DNA of 64,000 nt from Collinsella aerofaciens ATCC 25986. Lineage in GTDB: Bacteria > Actinomycetota > Coriobacteriia > Coriobacteriales > Coriobacteriaceae. Position numbers and translations under genes: made by a program. The DNA is taken from NCBI RefSeq assembly GCF_010509075.1, contig NZ_CP048433.1, positions 2,294,001-2,358,000 on the forward strand, written 5' to 3'. Positions 8,453 through 17,672 of the stretch are shown in pieces. Position 1 is the stretch's first letter. Every line of letters starts with the position of its first letter. The notes beneath the pieces are model-generated. The model ran no database searches and was not told the origin of the DNA. It worked only from the letters and a program-made list of their open reading frames with translations.

Positions 8453-9472
8453 ATGATGAGGCCCATGACAAAGAAACTGCTGTTAGGAATTCCCACCGTG
8501 ACGCTTTCGGCCGTGCTGGCGTGTACAGTGGCCGGCTGTGGCGGTAGTGCTCCGAGCGGCTCGCCTGGCGGTTCGGGCGGCAGCGCGCCTGTGCAGGAAA
8601 AGCCCAGGGCCTATGATTCGCAGACGGTCGAGGTGGCAGGCATTACCTATGAGTCGGTGGCTCACGGTACGTTCTATCGCGGCGATGCCAAGCTGCAGGA
8701 CGGCTTTTACCTGCACATCAAGATCACCAACAACAACACAAAGAACAGGACGTTCAGTTCCTTTAACGTGCATGCTGCCCAGGGCGATCTTGAGGCAGGC
8801 GACCCGTTGTTCACTTCCGGCAAGGCGGCCGTGCTCGACTACGTTGCAAGCGAGGCTCCCGATGAGCTGCACGAGGGCATCGACCTTTCCGAGAGGCCAG
8901 ATATCGGCCCGGGCGAGACCGTTGAGTACGTGTATTTCTGGGCGCCCAAGACGGCGTACTACGGGCCCATCACTGTCGAGTTCGTAGACGCTTATGCCCC
9001 CGCCAAGAATCATGAGGCCATGCACTTTGACACCACGGGATGCGAGACCAAGGAGTTCAAGGCGGCCGGCGGCGTGGCCGATTCTGGCGAGAAGGCAGAT
9101 TTAACGGGCATCGACTGCGCATCGTACAGCATCGAGGCCGCCGATGGGTACACGCTGGATTCGTCCGACGAAGAGCGCGAAAAGGCAAACTTCTTCCACG
9201 ACGAGACTGGAGGACGCCTGAACATCAGCATCTTCCCGCGCTCGCCGGAGGAAGAGGTTGCAAGCCTAGAGCAGGTCTACGAAGGCAAGGAGACAACAAC
9301 CGACCAGGTCGAGTACAACGGCATAACGTGGCTGCGCTTTACCGGTCCCGACAACGGCCATACGCTGTTTGCGACGGCTCCCGCGACGGGCGAGACCGTC
9401 CGCGTGTCGATTGGCTGGAAGATCGATTGGGACGCCGCCGCGCCCATGATGGAGGCATTGAAGCTCAAGTAG
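8453..9472 (+). CDS. Predicted lipoprotein with Ig-like (DUF4352/DUF5067-like) domain
   Basis: This 339-residue protein begins with a lipoprotein signal peptide; the lipobox ends TVAGC, so it should be anchored outside the membrane. A Gly/Ser/Pro-rich linker follows. The middle section (hydrated extracellular beta domain with HIKITNNNTKNRTFSSF) resembles DUF4352/DUF5067 immunoglobulin-like domains. The rest is acidic and unrecognised. The start at 8453 follows AAAGGAG by eight bases; two in-frame ATGs are adjacent. The function is unknown. A terminator follows 30 bases after the stop. Confidence 0.75.
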   Translation: MMRPMTKKLLLGIPTVTLSAVLACTVAGCGGSAPSGSPGGSGGSAPVQEKPRAYDSQTVEVAGITYESVAHGTFYRGDAKLQDGFYLHIKITNNNTKNRTFSSFNVHAAQGDLEAGDPLFTSGKAAVLDYVASEAPDELHEGIDLSERPDIGPGETVEYVYFWAPKTAYYGPITVEFVDAYAPAKNHEAMHFDTTGCETKEFKAAGGVADSGEKADLTGIDCASYSIEAADGYTLDSSDEEREKANFFHDETGGRLNISIFPRSPEEEVASLEQVYEGKETTTDQVEYNGITWLRFTGPDNGHTLFATAPATGETVRVSIGWKIDWDAAAPMMEALKLK

Positions 9473-9502
9473 CGGGTTGCGATTCCCATGTCAGGCGACT
9501 CA

Positions 9503-9537
9503 GGGCTGGCTCCGAGTTATCGGGGCCAGCCCCTTTT
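9503..9537 (+). terminator. Rho-independent terminator after the lipoprotein gene
   Basis: GGGCTGGC (9503-9510) pairs with GCCAGCCC (9525-9532), followed by CTTTTG. The inner CCG/CGG bases extend the stem. Confidence 0.8.
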
Positions 9538-9584
9538 GATGTTCGATGAGCCGAGTCGGCGTCTCTCGCAAAGGTAACTGAGAG

Positions 9585-12500
9585 CTAGCGAGGCTTATCC
9601 GAATTGACCTCATCGGCGGTGTCGTTTTCGAGCGCCGTGCGGCGGGCGCTGTAGGCGACAAGGCCGGCGCCGGCTGCGGCGAGTGCTGCTGCGGCTGCTG
9701 TCAGGGGGACGTTGCTGTCGCCCGTGCCCGCAAGCGCGCCCGCTTTTCCGGGGCGCTTGTTATTGCCGTGATCCTTGCCGCTGCTGGAGCTGCTTCCGCC
9801 GGAGTCGCCGCCCTTGTCAGTACCGCCGCCACTCGTGCCGCCATCGCCGTCGACCGTCATCGGGGCGTCGTGAAGTCCTGTCGTATCCGCGTTGTCGCAT
9901 ACGCCGACCTGAACTTCTGAGCGTTCGCACGCCGCGTCGGGCACATGAAGCTCGTGCAGTACGGCACCCAGCGCCGAGTTTGCGCCCGGTCGAATTTCCT
10001 CGAGCGTTACGGGATCGAGCGCCACCAGATTACGCGCCTTCGCATATAGCGTTACGCGTTTGCCCACCTCGTCGCTCCAACTCTCGGGGATGGCGAAGCT
10101 CATGCGGAACTGTGCCGTGCAACCCGGTGCCAGCACGGCGTTGCCGCTGTCGGCTACCAGCGGGTGCGTTGCAAAACGTGCGCCCAGCGTCTCGAGCGCG
10201 TACTTCACGTGTGCCATGTCGTTGGCCGAAGCATCCTCGGCAAGCTCCGGATCGTAGATCGAAGCCATGCGTGCGTTTGCTCCGAACCCGATGGATGCGC
10301 TGGAGAACGGCTGGCTGGAGCCCTCTCGGTACAGATCGATCGTGCCGGCGGTCAGCAAGGTGTTACCGTCGTTTCGCACCGTGACCATGAAGGATTCGCC
10401 TGCTGCTCCGGGCACCACCGCGCCCGAGGTAGCGACCGCGCCCGTCGGAGTGGCACACGCCACCAAGGGCACTTCGATGCCGTGTAGTTCTGCCTCGCTC
10501 TTCTCCGCGCTCACAATGTGCGTGGCGAGCGCGGAGAGCATGCTCCCCGACGTCAAAAATGTCGTTATCTGATCGACGGGATGGTCTAGCTCGCACATCA
10601 CGAACGGCTCCGTAAACAGATCGCCTGCCAAGGTGCTGGCGAAGATGCGGAAGTGCTTGCCCATCACTGCTACCGGGTTGCCTTCTTCGTCGTAGGTCTG
10701 TCCCACCTTGCCATCGGTGTTCTCTACATAGAGCACGCACCTGCCGTTGTTGCTTACGCTAAACGATGCTGGGCCACAGCCTGCGGCACCCACGGGCTGC
10801 GTTGCAAAGGCCGATGCGCCTCGCGTCCAAGTAATATGCTGCAGTTGCTCGTTGACGGTTGCCAAAAAGCCCGAATGTTGTGGCCACGGCACCGCGTGGG
10901 GCACTGTGACATCTGGCGACATAACGCCCCAGCCCGCAATGGACTGGCCGATCACGGCGTACGATGCGCAGCCACAACCGCCTGCAGTCTCGTATGCAAC
11001 GGGCACCACCATTTTGCCATTGATATTCTCGGACGCGCCCAGCTCGATGCTCGACGGTGCTTGCGGAAAGCGGAGAACTTGGCGGAACGTCAGGCTGTCG
11101 CCCAAATCATCCGACCACAGGGTAAAGCATTCCAGTGCAACCTGAGCCTCGCTGCCGAGCGCCTTTTCTGCGGTGGCTCCGTGGCGGTGGAGGTAGGCGC
11201 CCGACAGACGTCCGTCGACCAGTGTCTTGCCCACCGTGATGCGTGGGCACTGCAGGCAATGGTAGCCATCCTCCTGAAGGCGGCCGCGCGAGATGCTGCG
11301 CCACGACGTGTGCGATATCACGCGAACTTCGTCGTTGCTTATGCGCAGGCGCACAACGGACAGTATGCCGGATGTGCTCGCCGTATCGAAAAGGGTGTTG
11401 TCGCCGGCGGGGCGCTCACCCGAGACCAGCAGCACGTAGGCGTCCTGGTTTCCTCTTCCGTCTGTATATTCCACCACGTCGAAGTCGTAATCGAATATGC
11501 CGTTGCGCTCCACATCGCCCTCGCCAAACCCAAGGGGAAAGTCCACGGGCGTGGGAGCGGACCACGTGCCGTTTGCCTTTGTGTGCACCACCAGGCGCGA
11601 GCGACCATTGTCGCCGTAGCGCACCGAGGCGATACGGAACAGGCATTCTACGCCGGCAATCCTTGCCAGCTTCATGTGAGCTTCGCTGAGCACGCCAGCA
11701 AACAGCACGTTGTCGCTCGAGGGTTTGATGCCGCCACGCTCGTCCTCCGACACGCCGGCAGAATTGGCGTTCGGGTCAGCAACGGCGTTCGTCGTCTGGC
11801 CGATATAGGCGTACTCGTACATCGGCGCGGCGTTTTCGTCGTTTTCCATCAGTGCATGGACGAAATGTTCGACCTGTCCCGTGTCGTCGCTCTCTGCATC
11901 CGCCTCGAGCTCAATGCGCGTGACCGCTTGATTCCAATCGCGTACGACAGAAGCGACGTTTACGGCAGTGGCCTTAACCTCGGCGCGTGCGAGCAGCTCG
12001 GCGTTGGTGACGATGGTGGCCGATGCGATAAATTGCGGCACGCCGCCCGCCTCGGCGTTGCCGGCTGAGCCGAAGCAGGCATCTAGTGTATAGGGCGTAT
12101 CTCCACCCAATGCGAGCTCAGAGCGCTGGAGTACATACTGGTCGCCGTTGTTCACCGACATATTCCACGAATCGAGGAGTGTGGGCCACGACCCCGACCA
12201 AGCCTTGGTGGTCCACTTGAACATCACGAACTGGAGTATCACATCGACATCGACGTCTGCACCTACGCGCAGTCGCGGAAGCTGGTGTCCATCTGCCTTC
12301 TCGTACCCAATGAACAGCGTGAGGGATGCGGCGCCGCGCACGGCGGACGAAGCGACGCCTGCAACGCCGGCGCCAAAGGTGACGGCAAGCCCGATCTGGA
12401 TGGTGAACGAGCCCGACGTGTTTGAATAGTCGAGCGAAATGTTTTTGAAAAACGCCGCGCCGCTGCCGTGCGTGTGGGCACCCACGGCGAGCGCCAGCTT

Positions 12501-13952
12501 CGCCAGCACCCAGGGGTTGACGTTTAGGAAAAACGGCACCGGTCCTAGGGTAAACTGCTCGGTCCAATTGAGGTCGGTTCTTACCTGGAAGAGGGCCTTA
12601 ATATTGCCGTATGCGGGGTCGTTGTTGTTACCCCAGGTTTTGCCCACCCAATCGTAGGCGAGCGAGCCGTACAGCTGTGTGGCGATATCCATCGTGAACA
12701 GCGGCGTGCAATGGTGGCGAAGGAGCTTGGTGTTTCTTGGATCGGTGCCCGAACCGGCACTCATACTTTTGTACTGATTCCACTTCCCCTCCATCTCGTC
12801 GAGGTAGCGGTTTGCCTGCTTGGCGCCCGACTCACGCGGCGATTTCTTCCAGTATTCCGGATCAGGGTTGCCCGAATCGTTCATATAGCTGGCTGGTTTG
12901 TATCCTCCGCCAAACAGCACGTACCCGGCAAACGAGAAATCGAAGAGGATCGGAAATGTGGGCATCCAACACGTGAACTTATTACCACCGATGCCGGGAA
13001 ACGCCGCGGGGAAATCAAACGGAGTGATCTCTTGGTCCATGGTGGTGGGGACGATAGTGGTCGAGCCCGATTCTGCCTTTGCGGCCGGCGCAGTGACAAC
13101 GGCCATGGGGGAGGAGAGCGTGTAGGTTTTGCCCCGATAGTCGAGGACAAAGCACAGCTTGCAGCCTTCTTCCAGAAGGTCCGATGCCGCATCGAGGAAC
13201 TTGTCTTCGAGTGTGAACGTCGCCAGATTATCCGCACCCGATGCGCTGGCCTTGACTTGGCCAATCTGCGTGACGGTTTCGGGTGAGCTGCCCGCGGCAG
13301 GCGTCACTTTGTTGATGCGCAGCGTTGCCTGTCCACCCTGTGGCAGATGTGCCTGCACGGTAAAGGCGTGCGTATCGGGCTGCTCGTTTGCCGTGTCGTC
13401 CTTCGGCAATGTCATGAACGTGGCTTCAGCGTACTGGATGTCCCATTCGTCGAATGTGAGCTGGCGGAAGTACGGCTCGCCGTCGGAAAGCGGACGCGTG
13501 GGCGCGGTTATGGCGGTGCCGCCCTGGATACGCGCAAGGGGAATCTCGACATCACGGTAGCCCGCCATGCTAATGGAGATGCCGCCGTTAAAGTCGTACG
13601 CGTCGAGAAGCGTTGCCTCGTCCACGTAGCCTTCCGAAAGAGGCGCGACCTCAAAGATGGCCGTGCCCTCGTCGTCGGTAGTGGCGGAGAGCTGCTTGCC
13701 CGCGGCATAACGCGACGCGAGCGTGACCTGGGCTCCCTTGATGGGCATATTCTTGTTGGCGACGTCGATCACAACCACACCAAACATGGTGCGCGAGAGC
13801 ACCAGGACCTTGAAGGGGTCTTCTTCGTCGGCATAGGCCGCGGTGGGCGCGAACGGCAGCAGGAAGGCATTTTCGCTTCCCGGCACGCGAGGCAACATAA
13901 TGCTCGCTAGCGAGGATGTTCCGGCGATAAGTAGCGAACGGCGATCAAGCAT
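9585..13952 (-). CDS. Large secreted cell-wall-anchored protein (sortase motif LAGTG)
   Basis: This 1455-residue protein starts MLDRRSLLIAG and has a signal peptide that could be a Tat type, with likely cleavage after TAAYA. An N-terminal segment (VVVIDVANKNMPIKGAQVTL) looks like a carboxypeptidase-regulatory or Ig-like fold. The rest is beta-rich and unrecognised. The C-terminus has a Ser/Gly/Lys linker, the sortase-like motif LAGTGD, an Ala-rich membrane segment and an RR tail. The ATG at 13952 follows GGGAG; the frame stays open to 14048 without a site. It lies 157 bases downstream of a LuxR-type gene on the same strand. It is probably a surface adhesin or sensor; the ligand is unknown. 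Confidence 0.8.
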   Translation of the reverse strand: MLDRRSLLIAGTSSLASIMLPRVPGSENAFLLPFAPTAAYADEEDPFKVLVLSRTMFGVVVIDVANKNMPIKGAQVTLASRYAAGKQLSATTDDEGTAIFEVAPLSEGYVDEATLLDAYDFNGGISISMAGYRDVEIPLARIQGGTAITAPTRPLSDGEPYFRQLTFDEWDIQYAEATFMTLPKDDTANEQPDTHAFTVQAHLPQGGQATLRINKVTPAAGSSPETVTQIGQVKASASGADNLATFTLEDKFLDAASDLLEEGCKLCFVLDYRGKTYTLSSPMAVVTAPAAKAESGSTTIVPTTMDQEITPFDFPAAFPGIGGNKFTCWMPTFPILFDFSFAGYVLFGGGYKPASYMNDSGNPDPEYWKKSPRESGAKQANRYLDEMEGKWNQYKSMSAGSGTDPRNTKLLRHHCTPLFTMDIATQLYGSLAYDWVGKTWGNNNDPAYGNIKALFQVRTDLNWTEQFTLGPVPFFLNVNPWVLAKLALAVGAHTHGSGAAFFKNISLDYSNTSGSFTIQIGLAVTFGAGVAGVASSAVRGAASLTLFIGYEKADGHQLPRLRVGADVDVDVILQFVMFKWTTKAWSGSWPTLLDSWNMSVNNGDQYVLQRSELALGGDTPYTLDACFGSAGNAEAGGVPQFIASATIVTNAELLARAEVKATAVNVASVVRDWNQAVTRIELEADAESDDTGQVEHFVHALMENDENAAPMYEYAYIGQTTNAVADPNANSAGVSEDERGGIKPSSDNVLFAGVLSEAHMKLARIAGVECLFRIASVRYGDNGRSRLVVHTKANGTWSAPTPVDFPLGFGEGDVERNGIFDYDFDVVEYTDGRGNQDAYVLLVSGERPAGDNTLFDTASTSGILSVVRLRISNDEVRVISHTSWRSISRGRLQEDGYHCLQCPRITVGKTLVDGRLSGAYLHRHGATAEKALGSEAQVALECFTLWSDDLGDSLTFRQVLRFPQAPSSIELGASENINGKMVVPVAYETAGGCGCASYAVIGQSIAGWGVMSPDVTVPHAVPWPQHSGFLATVNEQLQHITWTRGASAFATQPVGAAGCGPASFSVSNNGRCVLYVENTDGKVGQTYDEEGNPVAVMGKHFRIFASTLAGDLFTEPFVMCELDHPVDQITTFLTSGSMLSALATHIVSAEKSEAELHGIEVPLVACATPTGAVATSGAVVPGAAGESFMVTVRNDGNTLLTAGTIDLYREGSSQPFSSASIGFGANARMASIYDPELAEDASANDMAHVKYALETLGARFATHPLVADSGNAVLAPGCTAQFRMSFAIPESWSDEVGKRVTLYAKARNLVALDPVTLEEIRPGANSALGAVLHELHVPDAACERSEVQVGVCDNADTTGLHDAPMTVDGDGGTSGGGTDKGGDSGGSSSSSGKDHGNNKRPGKAGALAGTGDSNVPLTAAAAALAAAGAGLVAYSARRTALENDTADEVNSDKPR

Positions 13953-14109
13953 TTTGGGCTCCCATCCCGCAAATTTCGGTGGAAATAATCCAATTTTGCG
14001 AGAAGGTGCCCCGTGGCGGTAGTGCCGTTCGAGGGTCAAAATGTCCAATTTGAGCGCGCGAAAGCGCTAGGCCCCCGGAGTGCTTTCGATACGCCGGGCA
14101 GTCTGGCCG

Positions 14110-15114
14110 CTAGCGCAACATGTGGGCAACCAGCTCGGCGCGAGTTCCGATACCAAGCTTGGCATACACTCCTGATAGGCGGTTTTTGACGGTGCCCGGC
14201 GATACTCCCATATGGCGTGCGATTTCGGCGTTGGTCCACCCGCGACAGGCGAGCATGGCCATGGTGAATTCCGTGGTCGTTAGATCGTCGGCCACGTCCT
14301 CGCCCGAATCGGGGTTGTGGATGCGCCGCCAGCCGTAGCTGAATCGATACGTAATCTCGATGATGCGTGCGAAGTCGTCAGGGTATTGCGTTTTTAGACA
14401 CGCCTCGATAAGCCCCAGCAAAAGGCCGTGGTGCTCGCCGATAAGTTCGACAAGGCCGTCGGGGCGCGCAACGTTCCAAGCAGCTCCGAAGTGCGTTTTT
14501 GCGGCGTCGATGTCCTTGAGGCTCATGCATGCCATGGAAGCTGCCAGGTGCAGGAACAGCTCCGAGATGGGATAGCTTCCCTGTTTCATAATCAGGGCGT
14601 TTTCCGCCATGCCCAGGCTGCGGCCGTAATCGCCGCGCAGGTACAAGGCGTGCGCCATCACGTAGCTGGCGAATAGGCGCAGGCCTTCGGGCAGATGCGC
14701 CGCAAGTGGATAAAACTCTTCAGCAGAATACGGGGAAGGCAAGTGCAGCAGGACACTCGCGGCCGAGGCGAACAGGATATGCGTGGCGTGGACGGCGGGC
14801 GATTCCTCGTCAGTTGGCGTATCGAGGATGCCAGCAAGGCACCGGCGGGCGTCGGCGATACGGTTGAGCGACAGACTGGCATATCCGCAGATAAGGCATG
14901 CGGAATAGCGCAGTGCGGGATCGGTGGCGTCAAGATAGGGGCGCGCCGTCTTGGCAGCGAGCGTGGCCTGTCCGCGAAAGTACAGCGCTTCTGCCGTGGC
15001 GATGGTGCGTGAATCGGGGTCGGAAATGCCTGCAACCGCAGCGTCAATCTGCCCCGGCACAAAGGCGGTGCACATCAACGGCATGGGAATGCGCGGGTAG
15101 CCATCGCAGTCCAT
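14110..15114 (-). CDS. LuxR-family transcriptional regulator
   Basis: This 334-residue protein has a C-terminal LuxR/GerE helix-turn-helix (AEIARHMGVSPGTVKNRLSGVYAKLGI written in part: MGVSPGTVKNRLSG). The N-terminal 270 residues are alpha-helical and repeat-like, as in MalT-type TPR regions, and sense an unknown signal. The frame runs open to 15459, but the ATG at 15114 follows GGGAGA and the upstream extension is low-complexity Arg/Ser, so I chose 15114. The gene precedes the large surface protein on the same strand, which makes that gene a likely target. Confidence 0.82.
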   Translation of the reverse strand: MDCDGYPRIPMPLMCTAFVPGQIDAAVAGISDPDSRTIATAEALYFRGQATLAAKTARPYLDATDPALRYSACLICGYASLSLNRIADARRCLAGILDTPTDEESPAVHATHILFASAASVLLHLPSPYSAEEFYPLAAHLPEGLRLFASYVMAHALYLRGDYGRSLGMAENALIMKQGSYPISELFLHLAASMACMSLKDIDAAKTHFGAAWNVARPDGLVELIGEHHGLLLGLIEACLKTQYPDDFARIIEITYRFSYGWRRIHNPDSGEDVADDLTTTEFTMAMLACRGWTNAEIARHMGVSPGTVKNRLSGVYAKLGIGTRAELVAHMLR

Positions 15115-15257
15115 CTTCCATCTCCCAACAGCTGGCAACAATTGCAGCAATTGTACTCCTGTTGCTCGGGACTGGAATTTGTGGGTATCGCCTACGATTA
15201 TGCCGAACGTATAAAGGAAGAGTCTATTGGCGATGCTTCCAAGGTGGCTACCGAAGC

Positions 15258-15530
15258 CTATCTGACCTTGGGATATAGAAAAACTGCCACCCCTGCAAAA
15301 AGCTCTGCCGCAGCGATGGGAAACGCATCTTCTGGGCATTCCGGCGTCTCCAGCCAGCGCTGGACTGCTGCTGTCGCCTTCGCGTTGGCGAGCGGGGCGT
15401 GGGGACCGTCCGGCGACCAGCGGTGACGGGCGAGCCCCGCCGCGTACGTGGGACTCCATCGGCGTAGACCCATGACCCCCATGGCATCGGAGAAGTTCAC
15501 CATGGCGTCCAGGACTTTACCGTCCGGCAC
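15258..15530 (-). pseudogene. Fragment resembling the C-terminus of a DnaQ-like 3'-5' exonuclease
   Basis: About 90 residues remain open without a start or upstream half. The segment GPHAPLANAKATAAVQRWLE matches the style of the last DEDDh exonuclease motif (H-x-AL-x-DA-x-AT). The aspartate is Asn here, which would abolish metal binding. With no N-terminal motifs present, this is most simply a gene relic. The family call is inference from one motif. Confidence 0.4.
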
Positions 15531-15705
15531 GTCCAGCCTAGCGGCTCTCTTGAACCCAAGGTTGAAAGGGGGCGTTGTACAAGGCGAATGGGGCCGAGTG
15601 GAAGTGGATCAAAAGAGCGTTACTTGACGTTTCATGCATAATGCCAACCGCCCCGCGACATCACGTTCGCAGCGCGCAGGGGCCGGAGAATCTTCGCGAT
15701 GAGAG
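15531..15705. other. Non-coding stretch upstream of the padR promoter
   Basis: I see no gene, stable hairpin or repeat here. It separates the exonuclease relic from the PadR module. Confidence 0.4.
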
Positions 15706-15734
15706 TTGACGTCTAATACCTTGCATCGTATAGT
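15706..15734 (+). promoter_or_regulatory. Sigma-70-type promoter of the padR operon
   Basis: TTGACG (15706-15711), a 17-base spacer and TATAGT (15729-15734) give a near-consensus promoter 38 bases before the padR start codon. The downstream TATAG/GTATA repeats up to 15752 may be the PadR operator. Confidence 0.75.
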
Positions 15735-15771
15735 GTGTATAGCATAGTATATGACGAGAGGAGGTGTGCGG

Positions 15772-16092
15772 ATGGAGGCACAGATGAAGCGCGGCTTCCT
15801 GGAGGCCTGCGTGCTCGCGGCCGTCTCCGGCGAGGAGTCCTACGGCTACCAGATCGTGAAGGACGTACCGGCGAGCATGGGGCTCACGGAGTCGACGCTC
15901 TACCCGCTGCTCAAGCGCCTGGAGAAAGCCGGGTGCATCACGGCGCGCTCCGCCGAGCACAACGGGCGGCTGCGCCGGTACTACCGCATCACGGACGACG
16001 GGCGAGCACGCATCGAGGAGTTCCTGGCCGAGTGGCCGTCCGTACGGGAGATTTACGCATACGTTGAGGGGGCGCACCATGACGCGCGATGA
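15772..16092 (+). CDS. PadR-family transcriptional regulator
   Basis: This 106-residue protein is a winged-helix repressor of the short PadR class. The core GYQIVKDVPASMGLTESTLY then LLKRLEKAGCI and a beta-wing RRYYRITDDG are clear. The ATG at 15772 follows a strong AGGAGGT; an earlier in-frame ATG lacks one. It overlaps the next gene by 14 bases, so the two are translationally coupled. PadR with DUF1700 pairs usually control envelope-stress genes; the effector here is unknown. Confidence 0.88.
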   Translation: MEAQMKRGFLEACVLAAVSGEESYGYQIVKDVPASMGLTESTLYPLLKRLEKAGCITARSAEHNGRLRRYYRITDDGRARIEEFLAEWPSVREIYAYVEGAHHDAR

Positions 16093-16702
16093 GTTTCTGG
16101 GCCGGTTGGGCGAGCTGCTCGCCTGCCTGCCGGCCGAGCAGGTGGAGGAGACCAAGGCGTTCTATGCGGAGGCCATCGCTGACCGCATGGAGGACGGTAT
16201 GAGCGAGGAGGAGGCCGTGGCCGCCATGGGCACGCCCGGCGAGGTGGCGGATGCCACGCTCGACGACCTGCCCGCCGTGCCGCGCGCGATCGCGAGGACG
16301 CGCCGGCGCAGCACCGCGCTGCTGTGGGTGCTGACCATCGTGGGCTCCCCGGTGTGGGTGCCGCTGCTCGCCGCCTTCGCCGCCGTGGCCGTCACGGTCT
16401 ATATCTGCATCTGGGTGCTGGCGCTCTGCGTGTGGATCGTCGCGGCGGCACTCGGGGGCGTGGGCGTAGTTGAGCTCCTGCTTGCCGTAAGCGGCGTCAC
16501 CATTGGCCACTTCCCGTACGCCCTCGCCTCGGCGGGCGTGGGGCTCGGCCTCGTCGGCGTGGCGCTCTTCGTTGGTGCTGGCGCTTGGGCCGCCTCAAAA
16601 CAAATTGCGCGCCTCTCGGCGCTCTGGGCGAGGAAGGCCGCCTCGCCCTTCTGGAAGGGTAAGGGCGAGAAGGGCGGCGCTGCCGCGCGTCTCGCGGCGT
16701 AG
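16079..16702 (+). CDS. DUF1700 (HAAS-domain) membrane protein
   Basis: This 207-residue protein starts with the HAAS-type domain (FLGRLGELLACLPAEQVEE, then MSEEEAVAAMGTPGEVA). Three or four hydrophobic segments follow, between roughly residues 80 and 180. DUF1700 proteins typically sit next to PadR regulators and may help transduce envelope signals. The ATG at 16079 follows GAGGGGG and lies inside the end of padR. The C-terminus is basic and cytoplasmic by prediction. Confidence 0.85.
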   Translation: MTRDEFLGRLGELLACLPAEQVEETKAFYAEAIADRMEDGMSEEEAVAAMGTPGEVADATLDDLPAVPRAIARTRRRSTALLWVLTIVGSPVWVPLLAAFAAVAVTVYICIWVLALCVWIVAAALGGVGVVELLLAVSGVTIGHFPYALASAGVGLGLVGVALFVGAGAWAASKQIARLSALWARKAASPFWKGKGEKGGAAARLAA

Positions 16703-16717
16703 AAAGGAGTGAGTACC

Positions 16718-16972
16718 ATGACCAGCGCGAAGAAGATCTACCTCGCCGTGGCGGGCGGGCTCGTTGCCGCGGGCGTTGTCCTCGCGGGCATTGGCTTTAT
16801 CGCCTCGGGCTTCGACCCGGCCGTGTTCACGACCCAAATCGACATGCGCGACAGCACCATCGTGCTCGGCGGCGTCGAGGTGGACGACCCGACGGGCCTC
16901 CCCCTCATCGAGCAGCTCGCCAATCTGGGCGAGATCGACACCTCCGGCGTCGCGGATCCCGCCGCGCCCTAG
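16718..16972 (+). CDS. Small single-pass membrane protein of the PadR module
   Basis: This 84-residue protein has one N-terminal membrane segment (YLAVAGGLVAAGVVLAGIGF) and a short acidic tail. In related operons this place is often taken by a longer DUF4097 beta-helix protein with a similar anchor, so this may be a truncated version; that is inference. The ATG at 16718 follows AAAGGAG. It is 15 bases after the DUF1700 gene and so in the same operon. Confidence 0.6.
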   Translation: MTSAKKIYLAVAGGLVAAGVVLAGIGFIASGFDPAVFTTQIDMRDSTIVLGGVEVDDPTGLPLIEQLANLGEIDTSGVADPAAP

Positions 16973-17132
16973 GCGCAGCGAGCCCGGGCGCTCTGCCCGC
17001 CAAGCTGCGTAAGCCGGCGAAACCCGAACCTCAACCTCTACGCAACTGGCCCCAAGCCTGCGCCGATTCGCTCTCGGCGCCGCGCGGGGGCCCGTGACGC
17101 ATGCCCAAAAGGTATGAGGAGAAAGGAACGCG

Positions 17133-17228
17133 ATGACGACAACCACGCCCTTCCGCCTTCATGGGGCCACGCAGGACCGGAAGCGACTGGGCCGTGCGGT
17201 GGGGCTGTGCTTGGATTGGCTACACTGA
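17133..17228 (+). pseudogene. Truncated PspC-like gene start
   Basis: A 31-codon frame begins after GAAAGGA and reads MTTTTPFRLH then TQDRKRLGRAVGLCLDWL before a stop. The beginning resembles the N-terminus of PspC-domain proteins (short polar start, FRLHR..., DRKxxGV). A full PspC domain would need about 30 more residues. It probably was the last gene of the PadR module before a deletion. Confidence 0.35.
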
Positions 17229-17317
17229 TATGGACAGTTCCGTGAGGGGCGCGAGAGACGGGACTCTGGGGAGATCTTCGAGGAGGAGTGTCTCGACTGG
17301 AAGCGCGGGTTCAGTGG

Positions 17318-17352
17318 AGCAGGAACCTAATCTCTGTCTCTCCTGCTTTTTT
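17318..17352 (+). terminator. Terminator-like hairpin
   Basis: AGCAGGA (17318-17324) pairs with TCCTGCT (17341-17347) and is followed by TTTTTGA. It could end the PadR operon transcript. Confidence 0.55.
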
Positions 17353-17384
17353 GATTTGTTGAGAAGCCGGCATTTGGGGGCATT

Positions 17385-17672
17385 TTGGATAGCGAACAGT
17401 TCAAACAAGAAGCTGAGAAAATAGAACAAAGCCTGAGTGCCTTGAGAGTCGCCGAGCGCAATGCAGTGATTCCCTTCATGAACGGCGACTTTACCCAATG
17501 GGATCTATATCTGGCATCCTCCTCTGAGTATGCGATGAGACTGATAGACGGATTCATCTCCATGCTCGAGTCGAGGAATCTTGTTTGCGTCGCCCAGCTT
17601 CTCCGCGCACAGGTTGGAGTCTGCCTGCGGACATTCGCATTATTCGCCGCCGAAGACCAGGATGACTTTCTC
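17385..17672 (+). pseudogene. Truncated gene of unknown function (N-terminal 96 residues)
   Basis: From a TTG at 17385 the frame encodes about 96 normal-looking residues (a helix with Glu/Lys, then ISMLESRNLVCVAQLLRAQV). The style recalls DUF5677-like proteins with a helix rich in LLR motifs; this is a weak guess. Around 17665-17672 the frame runs into the antisense of the arginase fragment and becomes Arg-rich, so the gene is cut there. Confidence 0.45.

Noticed and set aside
10653-12068. Plus-strand 471-codon frame
   Set aside because: It is antisense to the large surface protein and has no start site or recognisable domain.
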